Positions 25,553 through 34,724 of a stretch of 64,000 bases of DNA are shown here, piece after piece. A program made the translations under genes and the position numbers. Source of the stretch: Nonomuraea ceibae (GTDB lineage Bacteria; Actinomycetota; Actinomycetes; Streptosporangiales; Streptosporangiaceae). Within the stretch, counting starts at the first letter, position 1. Each line of letters starts with the position of its first letter. The DNA is taken from positions 1 through 64,000 of the forward strand of contig NZ_JAHKRO010000040.1 of NCBI RefSeq assembly GCF_019396325.1. Direction: 5' to 3'. The notes beneath the pieces are model-generated. The model was not told where the DNA came from, ran no database searches, and saw nothing but the letters and a program-made list of their open reading frames with translations.

Positions 25553-27352
25553 TCACGGCGTCACGATCGCGAACGCCGGAGTCGGGTCGTCCAGTACGGC
25601 GGTCAGGCGGTTCAGCGCGTTCAGGTCGCCCTCGTGCCGGATGCCGTCGGCCGGCCCGCCGGTCAGCAGGCCCAGCAGGTCCCGCTTGGTGAGCGTGAGC
25701 GTCAGGTCCACCGGCCGGGACGGCGGATCGGCCTGGTGGATGAGCACGCCGTTGGACAGCGCGGTCCGGTGCCGCCGGTCCAGGTCCGTCAGGTGCCAGT
25801 CGATCGCCAGGCTCTCGTTCCACGCCTTCGGCCCGTCGACGCGGATGGCGATGGAGTCGAAGACCTGCTCCAGCGACAGGGCCTGGAGCATCTCCGGCGA
25901 GGTGGTGTCGAGGTCGGGCGGCACCACGCCGGAGGTCAGCTCCCGGGCGGCGACCAGGTAGAAGTTTCGCCAGGTGCCGTTCTCGGAGCCGTGGCCGAGC
26001 CGGGTGTAGACCTCGGCGAGCAGCTCGCGCGCCTGCCGGTCGCCGTCGTCGGCGAACACCGCGTGGTTGAGCAGCGTGGCAGCGAAGCGCAGGTCGCCCT
26101 CGTCGACGTAGCGGCGGGCGTACGACAGGACGCCCTCGCGCCCGCCCATGCACTCGACGTAGCGGCGGGCCTGCTCGACCGGCGGGTGCTCCCACAGGTG
26201 GGCCGGGTTGCCGTCGAACCAGCCGAGATAGCGCTGGTAGATGGCCTTGACGTTGTGGCTGACCGAGCCGTAGTAGCCGTGGGTGTGCCACGCCTGCTCC
26301 AGGGCCGGCGGCATCCGGATCGCCTCGGCGATCTCGATGCCCGTCATGCCCTGGTTCATCATGCGCAACGTCTGGTCATGCATGTAGGCGTACATGTCGC
26401 GCTGCTGGGACAGGAACGTGACGATGTTCTCGCTGCCCCACGTCGGCCAGTGGTGCGAGGCGAAGACCACGTCGGCGTCGCCGGCGAACAGCGTGATCGC
26501 CTCGTCGAGGTAGCGCGCCCACACCCGGGTGTCGCGGACCAGCGCGCCGCGCAGCGTCAGGATGTTGTGCTGGTTGTGGGTCGCGTTCTCGGCCATGCAG
26601 AGCGCCCGGCGGTCCGGGACGTAGAAGTTCATCTCGGACGGGGCCTCGGTGCCCGGCGTGAGCTGGAAGACCAGCCGCACGCCGTCGATCGTCTCCTCCT
26701 GGCCGGTGCGCGTGATGTCGAGCGTGGGCGGGATGAGGGAGATGGTGCCGGTCGAGGTGGTCATCCCGAGCCCGGTGCCGATCTGGCCCTCCGGCGAGCG
26801 GGGCAGGTCGGGGCCGTACATGTAGACCGCGCGGCGGTTCATCGCGGTGCCCGCGTAGACGTTCTCCGACACCGCGTGCTCCATGAACCCGGCGGGGGCC
26901 AGGATCGGCACGTCGCCGTCGGTGACGCCGCGCACGCCGCCGAAGTGGTCGGCGTGCGAGTGCGTGTAGATGACGGCGGTGACCGGCCGGTCGCCGCGCT
27001 GCTCGCGGTAGAGCTTCAGGCCCGCCGCCGCGCACTCGTTGGACAGCAGCGGGTCGACCACGATGACGCCCTCGTCGCCCTCGATCAGCGTCATGTTCGA
27101 CAGGTCCAGCCCGCGTATCTGGTAGATGCCGTCCGTGACCTCGTACAGGCCCTGTTTGACGCAGAGCTGGCCCTGCCGCCACAGGCTGGGATGCGCGGTG
27201 TCCGGGCACTCCCCGTCGAGGAAGCCGTACGCGTCGGAGTCCCAGACGACGCGGCCGTCGGCCGTTCTGATCACCGCGGGGTCGAGCGCGGCCAGGAACC
27301 CGCGGTCGGCGGCCTCGAAGTCCGCCCGGTCATGAAAGGGAAGGTCAGCCAT
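25553..27352 (-). CDS. Alkylsulfatase of the metallo-beta-lactamase fold (SdsA1/YjcS type)
   Basis: A 599-residue enzyme that releases sulfate from alkyl sulfate esters. The zinc-binding MBL domain (about residues 70-330) has THSHADHFGG, then ENATHNQHNI with further metal ligands, and FASHHWPTWG. A helical dimerisation domain follows (about 340-490) with YQRYLGWFDGNPAHLWEHPP, then an SCP2-like lipid-binding domain (about 500-595). This is the full three-domain SdsA1 layout. There is no obvious N-terminal secretion signal, so it is probably cytosolic. Two SulP transporters next door suggest a sulfur-scavenging neighbourhood. Confidence 0.92.
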   Translation of the reverse strand: MADLPFHDRADFEAADRGFLAALDPAVIRTADGRVVWDSDAYGFLDGECPDTAHPSLWRQGQLCVKQGLYEVTDGIYQIRGLDLSNMTLIEGDEGVIVVDPLLSNECAAAGLKLYREQRGDRPVTAVIYTHSHADHFGGVRGVTDGDVPILAPAGFMEHAVSENVYAGTAMNRRAVYMYGPDLPRSPEGQIGTGLGMTTSTGTISLIPPTLDITRTGQEETIDGVRLVFQLTPGTEAPSEMNFYVPDRRALCMAENATHNQHNILTLRGALVRDTRVWARYLDEAITLFAGDADVVFASHHWPTWGSENIVTFLSQQRDMYAYMHDQTLRMMNQGMTGIEIAEAIRMPPALEQAWHTHGYYGSVSHNVKAIYQRYLGWFDGNPAHLWEHPPVEQARRYVECMGGREGVLSYARRYVDEGDLRFAATLLNHAVFADDGDRQARELLAEVYTRLGHGSENGTWRNFYLVAARELTSGVVPPDLDTTSPEMLQALSLEQVFDSIAIRVDGPKAWNESLAIDWHLTDLDRRHRTALSNGVLIHQADPPSRPVDLTLTLTKRDLLGLLTGGPADGIRHEGDLNALNRLTAVLDDPTPAFAIVTP

Positions 27353-27403
27353 GAAAGCGACCTTCCCCCCGGGCGTCCGGTTGCCCGGCCGGAGCCGGTA
27401 CCT

Positions 27404-28519
27404 TCACCCACCCGTGGCCATCTCTTGCACCGGCTCTGGCCGGGTCGCCGCGTACGTGTCGACGAGCGCGAACAGCATCGCCACCACGGGGATGGACAGC
27501 AGCGCGCCCACCGGCCCGAACAGCGCCGCACCCAGGAGCACGGCCGTGAACGAGGCCGCCGGGTGCAGGTCGACCGAGCGGGCGCTGATCCTCGGCTCCA
27601 GCGTCAGGTTCTCCACCTGCTGATACAGGATCGCCCAGCCCAGCGCCACCGCCCCCACCCACGGCTGCGGCGAGGCGAACCCCACCACCGCGGGCAGCGC
27701 GATCGAGATGTACGTGCCGATCGTCGGCACGAACTGGGCCACCACCCCCGTCCACACGCCGAGCGCCAGCCACGACGGCATGCCGATCAGCAGGAACACC
27801 GCGGCCGACAGGCACCCGTTGATCGTGGCCAGGATGAGCCGGGCCGACACGTACCCGCCGGTCTTCTCGATCGACAGGTCCCAGACGCGGCCGAAGAGCT
27901 GCTGCGGCCGGCGCGGCAGCAGGCGCGCGATCCAGTGGCGCAGGCGCGGGCCGTCGGCCGACAGGTAGAAGGCCAGCAGCAGGATGGTGATCAGGTTGAA
28001 CACGGTCTTCGTCACCGCGCCCAGCAGGCTCAGCACGCCGCCGAGCACCCCCTGGGCGTACTCGGCGGCCTGCTGCGGGGTGAGGTGGATGGAGGCGAGG
28101 ATGTCGTGCACCCGGTACTGGGTGCCGAGCCGGGCGTTGATCCACGAGATCACGGCCTCGGCGACGGTGGGCAGGTGGCGCAGGAGCTGCGCGGCCTGCT
28201 CCAGGAACAGGTTGCCGAACAGCGCCAGGAAGATCAGCGCCGCCAGGATGAGCGCCACCATCATCACCATCGTGGCCCGGCCTCTCGGCATCCATCTCGA
28301 CAGCCTGCGCACCCCCGGCTCCATCGCCAGCGACACGAACCAGGCCAGCACCACCAGGACGACCAGCCAGCCCGCGTCGGTCAGCACGAAGTGCAGGAAG
28401 AACGCCCCCGCGACGAGGACGGCCAGCGCGAGCCCGGCCCGCGCCACGTTCGCGGGCGACAGCACCACCCGCACCGGTCGCGCCCGGTCGGTCCGCGCCG
28501 CCCTGCCCGGCTTGATCAT
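27404..28519 (-). CDS. AI-2E-family (UPF0118) membrane transporter
   Basis: A 371-residue protein with about eight membrane segments, three near the N-terminus, a soluble insertion (about residues 125-195) and a C-terminal bundle. The block FVPTIGTYISIALPAVVGFASPQPWVGAVALGWAILYQQVENLTLEPRISARSVDLHPA is diagnostic of the AI-2E/PerM family. Members include exporters of signal molecules and Na+(Li+)/H+ antiporters, so the cargo is unclear. It is 51 bp downstream of the alkylsulfatase start region's far side and on the same strand, read before it. Confidence 0.9.
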   Translation of the reverse strand: MIKPGRAARTDRARPVRVVLSPANVARAGLALAVLVAGAFFLHFVLTDAGWLVVLVVLAWFVSLAMEPGVRRLSRWMPRGRATMVMMVALILAALIFLALFGNLFLEQAAQLLRHLPTVAEAVISWINARLGTQYRVHDILASIHLTPQQAAEYAQGVLGGVLSLLGAVTKTVFNLITILLLAFYLSADGPRLRHWIARLLPRRPQQLFGRVWDLSIEKTGGYVSARLILATINGCLSAAVFLLIGMPSWLALGVWTGVVAQFVPTIGTYISIALPAVVGFASPQPWVGAVALGWAILYQQVENLTLEPRISARSVDLHPAASFTAVLLGAALFGPVGALLSIPVVAMLFALVDTYAATRPEPVQEMATGG

Positions 28520-28617
28520 GGGTTCCTCCTGGTCGGCTCGCCGCCGTCCAGCCTTTCAAGCGGCGTCGCGGCGCGCGGGTGCGGCGCGTCAGCGGCCCAG
28601 CAAGAACGGGTAAATCC

Positions 28618-29625
28618 TCACGAGTCACCGCCAACCCGGCCGGCCTGGATCGTGCTCCCGCGCGTTGTCTCCACCACGACCGGCACCCCGTCCGGGATCT
28701 GCCCGCGCAGCGCCCCGAGCAGGCCGGAGACCGGCGGCAGCTCACCCGGCGTCTGCACCCGGACGCGCAGCTCCCGGGAGACCACGTCCACGCCCGCGAT
28801 CGACGAACCCGGCACGCCGGAGATCCACTCCGCGGCCACCGCCTTCGCCCGCGCGCTCCACGTCGTCAGCAGCCAGCTCACCACGGTGTTCGCCGACAGC
28901 GGGACGACCACCAGGACCAGCAGCGACGCCAGCACCAGCCGGGCCCGGCGGCGGCTGCGCCCCGACTCCGCGACGGCCTCGGCCCCGTACCCCGTCGCCG
29001 TGAACACCACGATGCCGCCGAGGATCAGCGCCAGCAGGTTCGACAGGAACAGCACCAGCGCGCCCAGCGCCAGCCAGCCCGCCCCCCGGCCCAGGCACAC
29101 CCCCACGACCGCCAGCGGCGGCACCAGCGAGATCGCGATCGCCACCCCCGGCAGCACCGCCGCCACGTCCCGCCGCGCGTGCGCCACCGCCCCGGCCAGC
29201 CCCGTCGCCAGCGCCGCCACCAGATCCATCAGCTTCGGCGACGTACGCCCCGCGATCTGACTGTTGGTCAGCAGCTCGTACGAGGCCGGCAGCAACGCCG
29301 AGAACACCACCCCGATCCCGACCACCAGCAGCCCGCCGAAGAACACGAACCCGACCGCGCCCTGCCCGCTGTGCCGCACCGTCGCCAGCGCGGTCCCCAT
29401 GATCGGCGTGGCCAGCGGCGCGATGATCATCGCCCCGATCACGGTGGCCGTCGAGTCCGTCAGCACCCCGGCCGACGCGATCACCGCTGACAGCGTGAGC
29501 ATCGTCCAGAACGCCGACCGCTTGGCCCCGCTGTCACCCGCCGACAGATCCAGGCTCTCGACCAGATCCTCCAGCGGGCGGCGCTGCGTGTCGGGCAGCA
29601 CGCGCTCTCGAAGTCCGCTCAGCAT
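28618..29625 (-). CDS. DUF389 membrane protein
   Basis: A 335-residue protein. An N-terminal cytosolic segment leads into about six membrane helices. DSTATVIGAMIIAPLATPIMGTALA, ARRDVAAVLPGVAIAISLVPPLAVVGV and LFLSNLLALILGG are the standard DUF389 blocks. A soluble C-terminal domain of about 90 residues follows. Function of the family is not firmly assigned. It precedes the AI-2E gene on the same strand, 98 bp upstream. Confidence 0.88.
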   Translation of the reverse strand: MLSGLRERVLPDTQRRPLEDLVESLDLSAGDSGAKRSAFWTMLTLSAVIASAGVLTDSTATVIGAMIIAPLATPIMGTALATVRHSGQGAVGFVFFGGLLVVGIGVVFSALLPASYELLTNSQIAGRTSPKLMDLVAALATGLAGAVAHARRDVAAVLPGVAIAISLVPPLAVVGVCLGRGAGWLALGALVLFLSNLLALILGGIVVFTATGYGAEAVAESGRSRRRARLVLASLLVLVVVPLSANTVVSWLLTTWSARAKAVAAEWISGVPGSSIAGVDVVSRELRVRVQTPGELPPVSGLLGALRGQIPDGVPVVVETTRGSTIQAGRVGGDS

Positions 29626-29855
29626 GCCCCCGAGTATCCGAGCAGGTCACGCCGGGAACCGACAGCGACACGGCCCTGGACATTGGCCGTGTCCGGCCTG
29701 ATTCTCGTTCCAGCCGGCTCGTGCGGCCTCGGAGGAACGTTGGTCAGAGTCGGTTTCCTGCTGCTCCTCGTCGGACGCGGGTGGGCGACCGCTGACCTGA
29801 CCGGTCTCTCCGGGCTGGAGCACTCCAGCGGCTACCTGCTGCTCACGTCGCCGGG

Positions 29856-30394
29856 GTGGTCCACCTGGTCACCGGCGATCCCCGCGCCATGATCCTGGCC
29901 GTGGCCGTCGCCCAGATCGACCCGCTGTCCGTGGCCTCCGTCATGGGCCACAAGCGGCTGTCCGACCGGGCCAGGACGGGCTGTCGGCCGCCTACCTGGC
30001 CGACCTGGCGCTGAACGCGGTCTTCGCCGCCGTCGCGTACGGGGTGTGGCGGCTGGTCACGAACGCGCCGCCGGTCCTCGGCTACCTGTCCGGCATCGCC
30101 GCCGTGCTGACGGCCGCGTGGACGTCCCTCATGCTCGGCCTCGCCGCTTTCGCGGCCCAGATGCTCGCCGCGCTCGTCCTCACCCGCGGCCTCGCCTTCG
30201 CCGACCGCGTCCACCTCGGGCTCGCCCAGCAGAACGGCATCACCGCCGTCAGCCTGGCCCTCGCCTTCGAACGCGACTTCCCCGGCTTCGTCGCCATCGT
30301 CGCCCCGGCGATCGTGACGGTCAACCTCGTGCACGTCGCCGCCAACCGCCTCTCCGACGCCTGGCAGCTCCGCCGCAGCGGGTACGGCTACTGA
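29856..30394 (+). pseudogene. Frameshifted remnant resembling the C-terminal half of a cation:proton antiporter
   Basis: Two adjoining frames form one coherent membrane-protein sequence. From 29856 one frame gives VVHLVTGDPRAMILAVAVAQIDPLSVASVMGHKRLSDRAR. Near 29970-29976 the frame shifts, and the second frame continues with GLSAAYLADLALNAVFAAVAYGVWRLV and three more hydrophobic segments to the stop at 30394, including LGLAQQNGITAVSLALAFE and IVAPAIVTVNLVHVAANR. The latter resembles the end of actinobacterial proton antiporters. The N-terminal half is missing, so the gene is broken twice. Family assignment is moderate; the frameshift itself is plain. Confidence 0.6.
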
Positions 30395-30454
30395 TCGGCC
30401 GGGATAGCGTGTCCCGTTGTGGATCGACATCCGCGCCGATGAGAGAGTACGAAC

Positions 30455-33208
30455 GTGATCGACAGCACCGCCCTCGCCGCAGTGGAGAACGCCGTTCCGG
30501 GGATCACCCGCACACGGGCGAGCGACCGGCTGGGCATGGCCCACGACGCCTCCCACTACCTGCTGACCCCGCAGGCCGTTCTCGTGCCGGAGAGCGCCGA
30601 CCAGGTGGCGGCGCTGCTGCGGACCGGGCTGCCGCTGACGTTCCGGTCGGGCGGGACGAGCCTGAGCGGGCAGGCGGTGAGCGAGCACCTGCTGGTCGAC
30701 ACGCGCAGGCACTTCCGTTCGATCGAGGTGCTCGACGGCGGGGCTCGGGTGCGGGTCCAGCCCGGCGCGGTGCTGCGGCAGGTGAACGCCCGCCTGGCGC
30801 CCTACGGCCGCAAGCTCGGCCCCGACCCGGCCAGCGAGTCGGCGTGCACGATCGGCGGCGTCGTCGCCAACAACTCCAGCGGCATGACCTGCGGCACCCA
30901 CGCGAACACGTACCGGACGCTGGAGTCGATGACGCTGGTCCTGGCGAGCGGCACGGTCGTCGACACCGGCGCGCCCGACGCCACGCAGCGGCTGCGCGCG
31001 CTCGAACCCGAGCTGGCGGCCGGGCTGGAACGGCTGCGCGACCGGATCCGCGGCAACCCGGACTCGGTGCGGCGCATCGAGGTGCAGTTCGCGCTGAAGA
31101 ACACGATGGGCTACGGCCTCAACAGCTTCCTCGACCACGATGACCCGGTGGACATCCTCGCGCACCTGATCGTCGGCAGCGAGGGCACGCTCGGGTTCGT
31201 GGCCGAGGCGGTGCTGCGCACGGTGCCCGCCCACCCGCTCGCCGCCACCGGGCTGCTCGTCTTCCCCAGCCTGCACCAGGCGATGGCCGCGATGCCCGGC
31301 CTGGTCGCCGCCGAGCCCGCCGCCGTCGAGCTGCTGGACGCCGAGTCGCTGCGGGTGGCGCAGACCGACCCCAAGGCCGACGACCTCCTGCGTACGCTGA
31401 CCGTACGCGATCATGCGGCGCTGCTGGTGGAGTGGCAGGAGTCCGACGCCGGCGCGCTCGGCGAGCGCGAGGGCGCGGCCGCCACCGTGTTCGGCGAGCT
31501 GGAGCTGTCCGCGCCCGCGCGGCTGAGCAGGGACGCGGGCGGCCGGGCCGCGCTGTGGCACATCCGCAAGGGACTGTACGCGTCCGTCGCCGGGGCCAGG
31601 CCGAGCGGCACCACGGCGCTCTTGGAGGACGTGGCCGTCCCGGTGACCGCGCTGGCCGACCTGTGCGACGACCTGGGCGCGCTGTTCGCCAAGCACCACT
31701 ACGAGCGCAGCGTGATTTTCGGGCATGCGAAGGACGGCAACCTGCACTTCATGCTGAACGAGCGCTTCGCCACCGACCTGCGGCGTTACGCCGAGTTCAC
31801 CGAGGACATGGTGGAGGCGGTGCTGGGCCGGGGCGGCACGCTCAAGGCCGAGCACGGCACCGGCCGGGTCATGGCGCCGTTCGTGCGCCGGCAGTACGGC
31901 GACGAGCTGTACGAGGTGATGCGCGAGGTCAAGCGGCTGTGCGACCCCGCGGGCACGCTCAACCCCGGCGTGCTGCTGACCGACCGGGAGGACGCCCACC
32001 TGCGCGACCTCAAGACCGTCGTCACCGTCGAGCCCGAGGTCGACCGGTGCGTGGAGTGCGGCTACTGCGAGCCCGTCTGCCCCAGCCGCGACCTGACCAC
32101 CACCCCGCGCCAGCGCATCGTGCTGCGCCGCGAGCTCGCCGCCGCCCAGGCCGCCGGTGACCACGCGCTCGCCCGCGAGCTGGAGGAGGAGTACGCCTAC
32201 GACGCCGTCGACACGTGCGCCGTCGACGGCATGTGCGCCACCGCCTGCCCCGTCCAGATCAACACCGGCGACCTGACCCGGCGCCTGCGCGCCGAACGCC
32301 ACGGCCGCGCCGCGCGCACGGGCTGGAAGAGCGCCGCCAAGCACTGGGACGGCGTCACCCGCGCCATGAACCTGGCCCTCGACACGGCGGCGAGCCTCCC
32401 GCCCGCGCTGCCCGAAGCCGCCAGCGGGCTGGGCCGCGACCTGATCGGCGCCGAGACCGTGCCCCGATGGAGCCGCGACCTGCCGCGCGGCGGGACCCGC
32501 CGCCGCGCCGCCCCGGCCGCCTCGCCCGACGCCGTCTACCTGCCGTCCTGCCTCAACACGCTGTTCGCCCCCGCCGACGGCGGCCCCGGCGTCATGGCCG
32601 CCTTCCGCCGCCTGGCCGGGCGTGCCGGCATCCGCCTGCACGTCCCCGAGCAGATCGCCGGCCTGTGCTGCGGCACCCCGTGGTCGTCCAAGGGCTTCAC
32701 CGACGGCCACGACACGATGGCCCGCCGCGTCGCGGACGTGCTCACCGAGGCCACCGACGGCGGCCGCCTGCCCGTCGTGACCGACGCCGCCTCCTGCACC
32801 GAAGGGTTCGACAAGCTCGGCTTCCAGGTCGTCGACGCAATCGCGTTCACCGCCGAGCGCATCCTGCCCCGCCTGCCCGAGGCCCGCCGCCTGCCGTCGC
32901 TCGCCCTGCACCCCACTTGCTCCTCGACCCGCCTGGGCCTCGACGCCGCCATCACCCGCATCGCCGAGGCCGTCGCCGAACGGGTCGTCGTCCCCGACGG
33001 CTGGCAGTGCTGCGCCTTCGCCGGCGACCGCGGCCTGCTCCACCCCGAGCTGACCGCCTCCGCCACCCGCGCCGAGGCCGCCTCCGTCACCGCCGGCGAC
33101 TTCACCGCCCACGCCTCGGTCAACCGCACCTGCGAGCTCGGCCTCACCCGCGCCACCGGCAAGCCGTACCACCACCTGCTCGAACTCCTCGACCGCGTCA
33201 CCAGATGA
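30455..33208 (+). CDS. FAD-linked, Fe-S D-lactate dehydrogenase / D-2-hydroxyacid oxidoreductase
   Basis: A 917-residue fused flavoprotein from GTG 30455. An FAD_binding_4 domain (about residues 35-215) has PLTFRSGGTSLSGQ and GGVVANNSSGM. An FAD-oxidase C domain (about 230-520) has HAKDGNLHFML and KAEHGTGR. Two 4Fe-4S motifs, CVECGYCEPVCP and CAVDGMCATACP, follow near 530-610. Two CCG domains near the C-terminus hold LCCGTPW and WQCCAFAGDRG. This is the layout of membrane-associated D-lactate dehydrogenases that pass electrons to the quinone pool. Another D-2-hydroxyacid is possible as substrate. No lactate permease or regulator lies adjacent. Confidence 0.9.
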   Translation: MIDSTALAAVENAVPGITRTRASDRLGMAHDASHYLLTPQAVLVPESADQVAALLRTGLPLTFRSGGTSLSGQAVSEHLLVDTRRHFRSIEVLDGGARVRVQPGAVLRQVNARLAPYGRKLGPDPASESACTIGGVVANNSSGMTCGTHANTYRTLESMTLVLASGTVVDTGAPDATQRLRALEPELAAGLERLRDRIRGNPDSVRRIEVQFALKNTMGYGLNSFLDHDDPVDILAHLIVGSEGTLGFVAEAVLRTVPAHPLAATGLLVFPSLHQAMAAMPGLVAAEPAAVELLDAESLRVAQTDPKADDLLRTLTVRDHAALLVEWQESDAGALGEREGAAATVFGELELSAPARLSRDAGGRAALWHIRKGLYASVAGARPSGTTALLEDVAVPVTALADLCDDLGALFAKHHYERSVIFGHAKDGNLHFMLNERFATDLRRYAEFTEDMVEAVLGRGGTLKAEHGTGRVMAPFVRRQYGDELYEVMREVKRLCDPAGTLNPGVLLTDREDAHLRDLKTVVTVEPEVDRCVECGYCEPVCPSRDLTTTPRQRIVLRRELAAAQAAGDHALARELEEEYAYDAVDTCAVDGMCATACPVQINTGDLTRRLRAERHGRAARTGWKSAAKHWDGVTRAMNLALDTAASLPPALPEAASGLGRDLIGAETVPRWSRDLPRGGTRRRAAPAASPDAVYLPSCLNTLFAPADGGPGVMAAFRRLAGRAGIRLHVPEQIAGLCCGTPWSSKGFTDGHDTMARRVADVLTEATDGGRLPVVTDAASCTEGFDKLGFQVVDAIAFTAERILPRLPEARRLPSLALHPTCSSTRLGLDAAITRIAEAVAERVVVPDGWQCCAFAGDRGLLHPELTASATRAEAASVTAGDFTAHASVNRTCELGLTRATGKPYHHLLELLDRVTR

Positions 33209-33247
33209 CAACGCCGATTGTCACACCCCCGTGAGAGAGGCGGTGCC

Positions 33248-33439
33248 GTGTCAGAGGGTGTGGACAAGGTCCCTTGGGCGAGGATGTGGGCCGGCCGGGA
33301 AGACATGCCGGCCTGCTGCGGGAGATCGCGGCGGCGGGTGACCGACTGCGACGTGTGGGCCGACGAGCGGCTGCGGCGGGTCGCCCGGCGTGCGCCGGCC
33401 CAGGCCGGGAGCGGGGCGGAGGCCGCTCTGACGCCCTGA
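33248..33439 (+). CDS. Possible small hypothetical protein
   Basis: A 63-codon frame from GTG 33248 preceded by a purine-rich GAGAGAGG. The product MSEGVDKVPWARMWAG... is Arg/Ala-rich with two adjacent Cys and has no recognised domain. A one-base shift near 33313 would give LLREIAAAGDRLRRV, so it may instead be a degraded gene. Weakly supported; the rest of the 33209-33455 gap shows nothing. Confidence 0.25.
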   Translation: MSEGVDKVPWARMWAGREDMPACCGRSRRRVTDCDVWADERLRRVARRAPAQAGSGAEAALTP

Positions 33440-33455
33440 TGGAAGGTGTAGGTCG

Positions 33456-34628
33456 TCAGGACGGGTTCTGGAAGGTGACTTCCGGGTTGGCCGGGGTGGG
33501 GCCGTCGAGGAGGGGGCGCTGCTTGCCGCGCAGGTGCTGGTCGAAGAACGCGCCCACGTACGCGCGGGTGATCTCGCCCGAGCGCTTGCCCGACAGCGGC
33601 GCCGAGGGGTCGCTGTGGCCGGCCTGGCCGCCGAGGATGGGCAGGTCGATGAAGGTGAAGTGGCCGGAGTCCGCGACGGTGAGCCAGCGCTTCCAGCCGT
33701 CCAGCCGCTTCCAGTCGCGCGGCCAGCTCGTGTCGCGTGCGGTGGGGGAGTGGCCGGCCTGGGTGCCGAGCATGAGGAACGGACGCCCGCCGAGGCCCCG
33801 CTCGGGGACCGGGGCGAAGAACGTCCCGTCCATGTTCACCCCGGCGCGGACGCGGCGGTCGGCGGCCATGACGCTCGCCGAGGCGTTGCCGCCGAGCGAG
33901 TGGCCGGCCGCGCCGATGCGCCGCGGGTCGATCGAGCGCTTCCACGCGGGCAGGCTCGTCAGCCGGTCGACGACGAAGGAGAGGTCGGCGGCGCGGCCGG
34001 TGGCGGCCTTGGCCAGCAACTTCTTCTCCGCGGCGTCAGAGCCGGCCCCCTCGATGGTGTCGCAGGCGACGCAGGTCAGCGTGCGGCCGCCGGGGAACGT
34101 GGTGCCGAACGACTCGTAGGCGTGATCCACGAGCGCGACCACGTACCCGGTGGAGGCGAGCTCCTCGGCGAGCGAGGTGAGGGTGGCGCGGTTGAGCGTG
34201 AAGCCGGGGGAGAGCAGGACGAGCGGGTGCCTGCCGGCGGCGGGGCGCGCGCCGGTGCGGGCGTTGGTGCGGGTGGCGGCGAGGATCTTCGGCGGGAAGC
34301 GCTTGTCGAGGTTCTGGCCGCGCAGGAGGAGCTCGGCCTCCTTGAGGGACATGTACGGGGCGGGCTTCCCGCCGCCGCGGGCCGGATAGTACATCGAGAC
34401 CATGAGCTGCCGGGCTCCCGCCGAGGGCACCCACGGGTCACGCCGATCCCGGTCGACCAGGTGCAGCGTGTCGCGGCCGACCGCGTACGAGCCGGTGGGC
34501 GCGGGGATGGCCAGGCGCACGTCGTCGGCGGCGGGCGCGGCCTGCGCGGTCTGCGCGGTCTGCACCAGGGGCGTCGCGACGGCCAGGGAGAGGAGGAGAG
34601 CGGTGGCGTTGCGCCGGATCGTGTTCAT
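33456..34628 (-). CDS. Secreted alpha/beta hydrolase (PAF-acetylhydrolase-like)
   Basis: A 390-residue exported hydrolase from ATG 34628. The signal peptide has RRN, a hydrophobic stretch (ATALLLSLAVATPLV) and an AQAAP cleavage region near residue 30. The nucleophile elbow is GHSLGG, with oxyanion-region text LVLLSPGFTLNR and a terminal catalytic His in DSGHFTFIDLP. Spacing resembles bacterial platelet-activating-factor acetylhydrolase/dienelactone-type enzymes. A GTG at 34652 would add eight residues before the signal peptide and is less likely. Ester or lactone substrates are plausible. Confidence 0.85.
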   Translation of the reverse strand: MNTIRRNATALLLSLAVATPLVQTAQTAQAAPAADDVRLAIPAPTGSYAVGRDTLHLVDRDRRDPWVPSAGARQLMVSMYYPARGGGKPAPYMSLKEAELLLRGQNLDKRFPPKILAATRTNARTGARPAAGRHPLVLLSPGFTLNRATLTSLAEELASTGYVVALVDHAYESFGTTFPGGRTLTCVACDTIEGAGSDAAEKKLLAKAATGRAADLSFVVDRLTSLPAWKRSIDPRRIGAAGHSLGGNASASVMAADRRVRAGVNMDGTFFAPVPERGLGGRPFLMLGTQAGHSPTARDTSWPRDWKRLDGWKRWLTVADSGHFTFIDLPILGGQAGHSDPSAPLSGKRSGEITRAYVGAFFDQHLRGKQRPLLDGPTPANPEVTFQNPS

Positions 34629-34724
34629 GGAAGGGAGCGTACGAAGGCGCACGTCAGCGCCGACATGCGCGAAAGTCCAGAGCGACCCCTGACGAAAGTC
34701 AGGGAGTGCTGGGCGTGGGGCTGA

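Noticed and set aside
25634..29260. Plus-strand open frame of 1,208 codons
   Set aside because: It runs antisense through the alkylsulfatase, AI-2E and DUF389 genes and has the His/Arg/Gln-rich composition of a GC-bias shadow frame. No domain is visible.
29843..33211. Minus-strand open frame of 1,122 codons
   Set aside because: It mirrors the D-lactate dehydrogenase gene, whose motifs are complete on the plus strand. The Gly/Val/Arg-rich text is an artefact of high GC.
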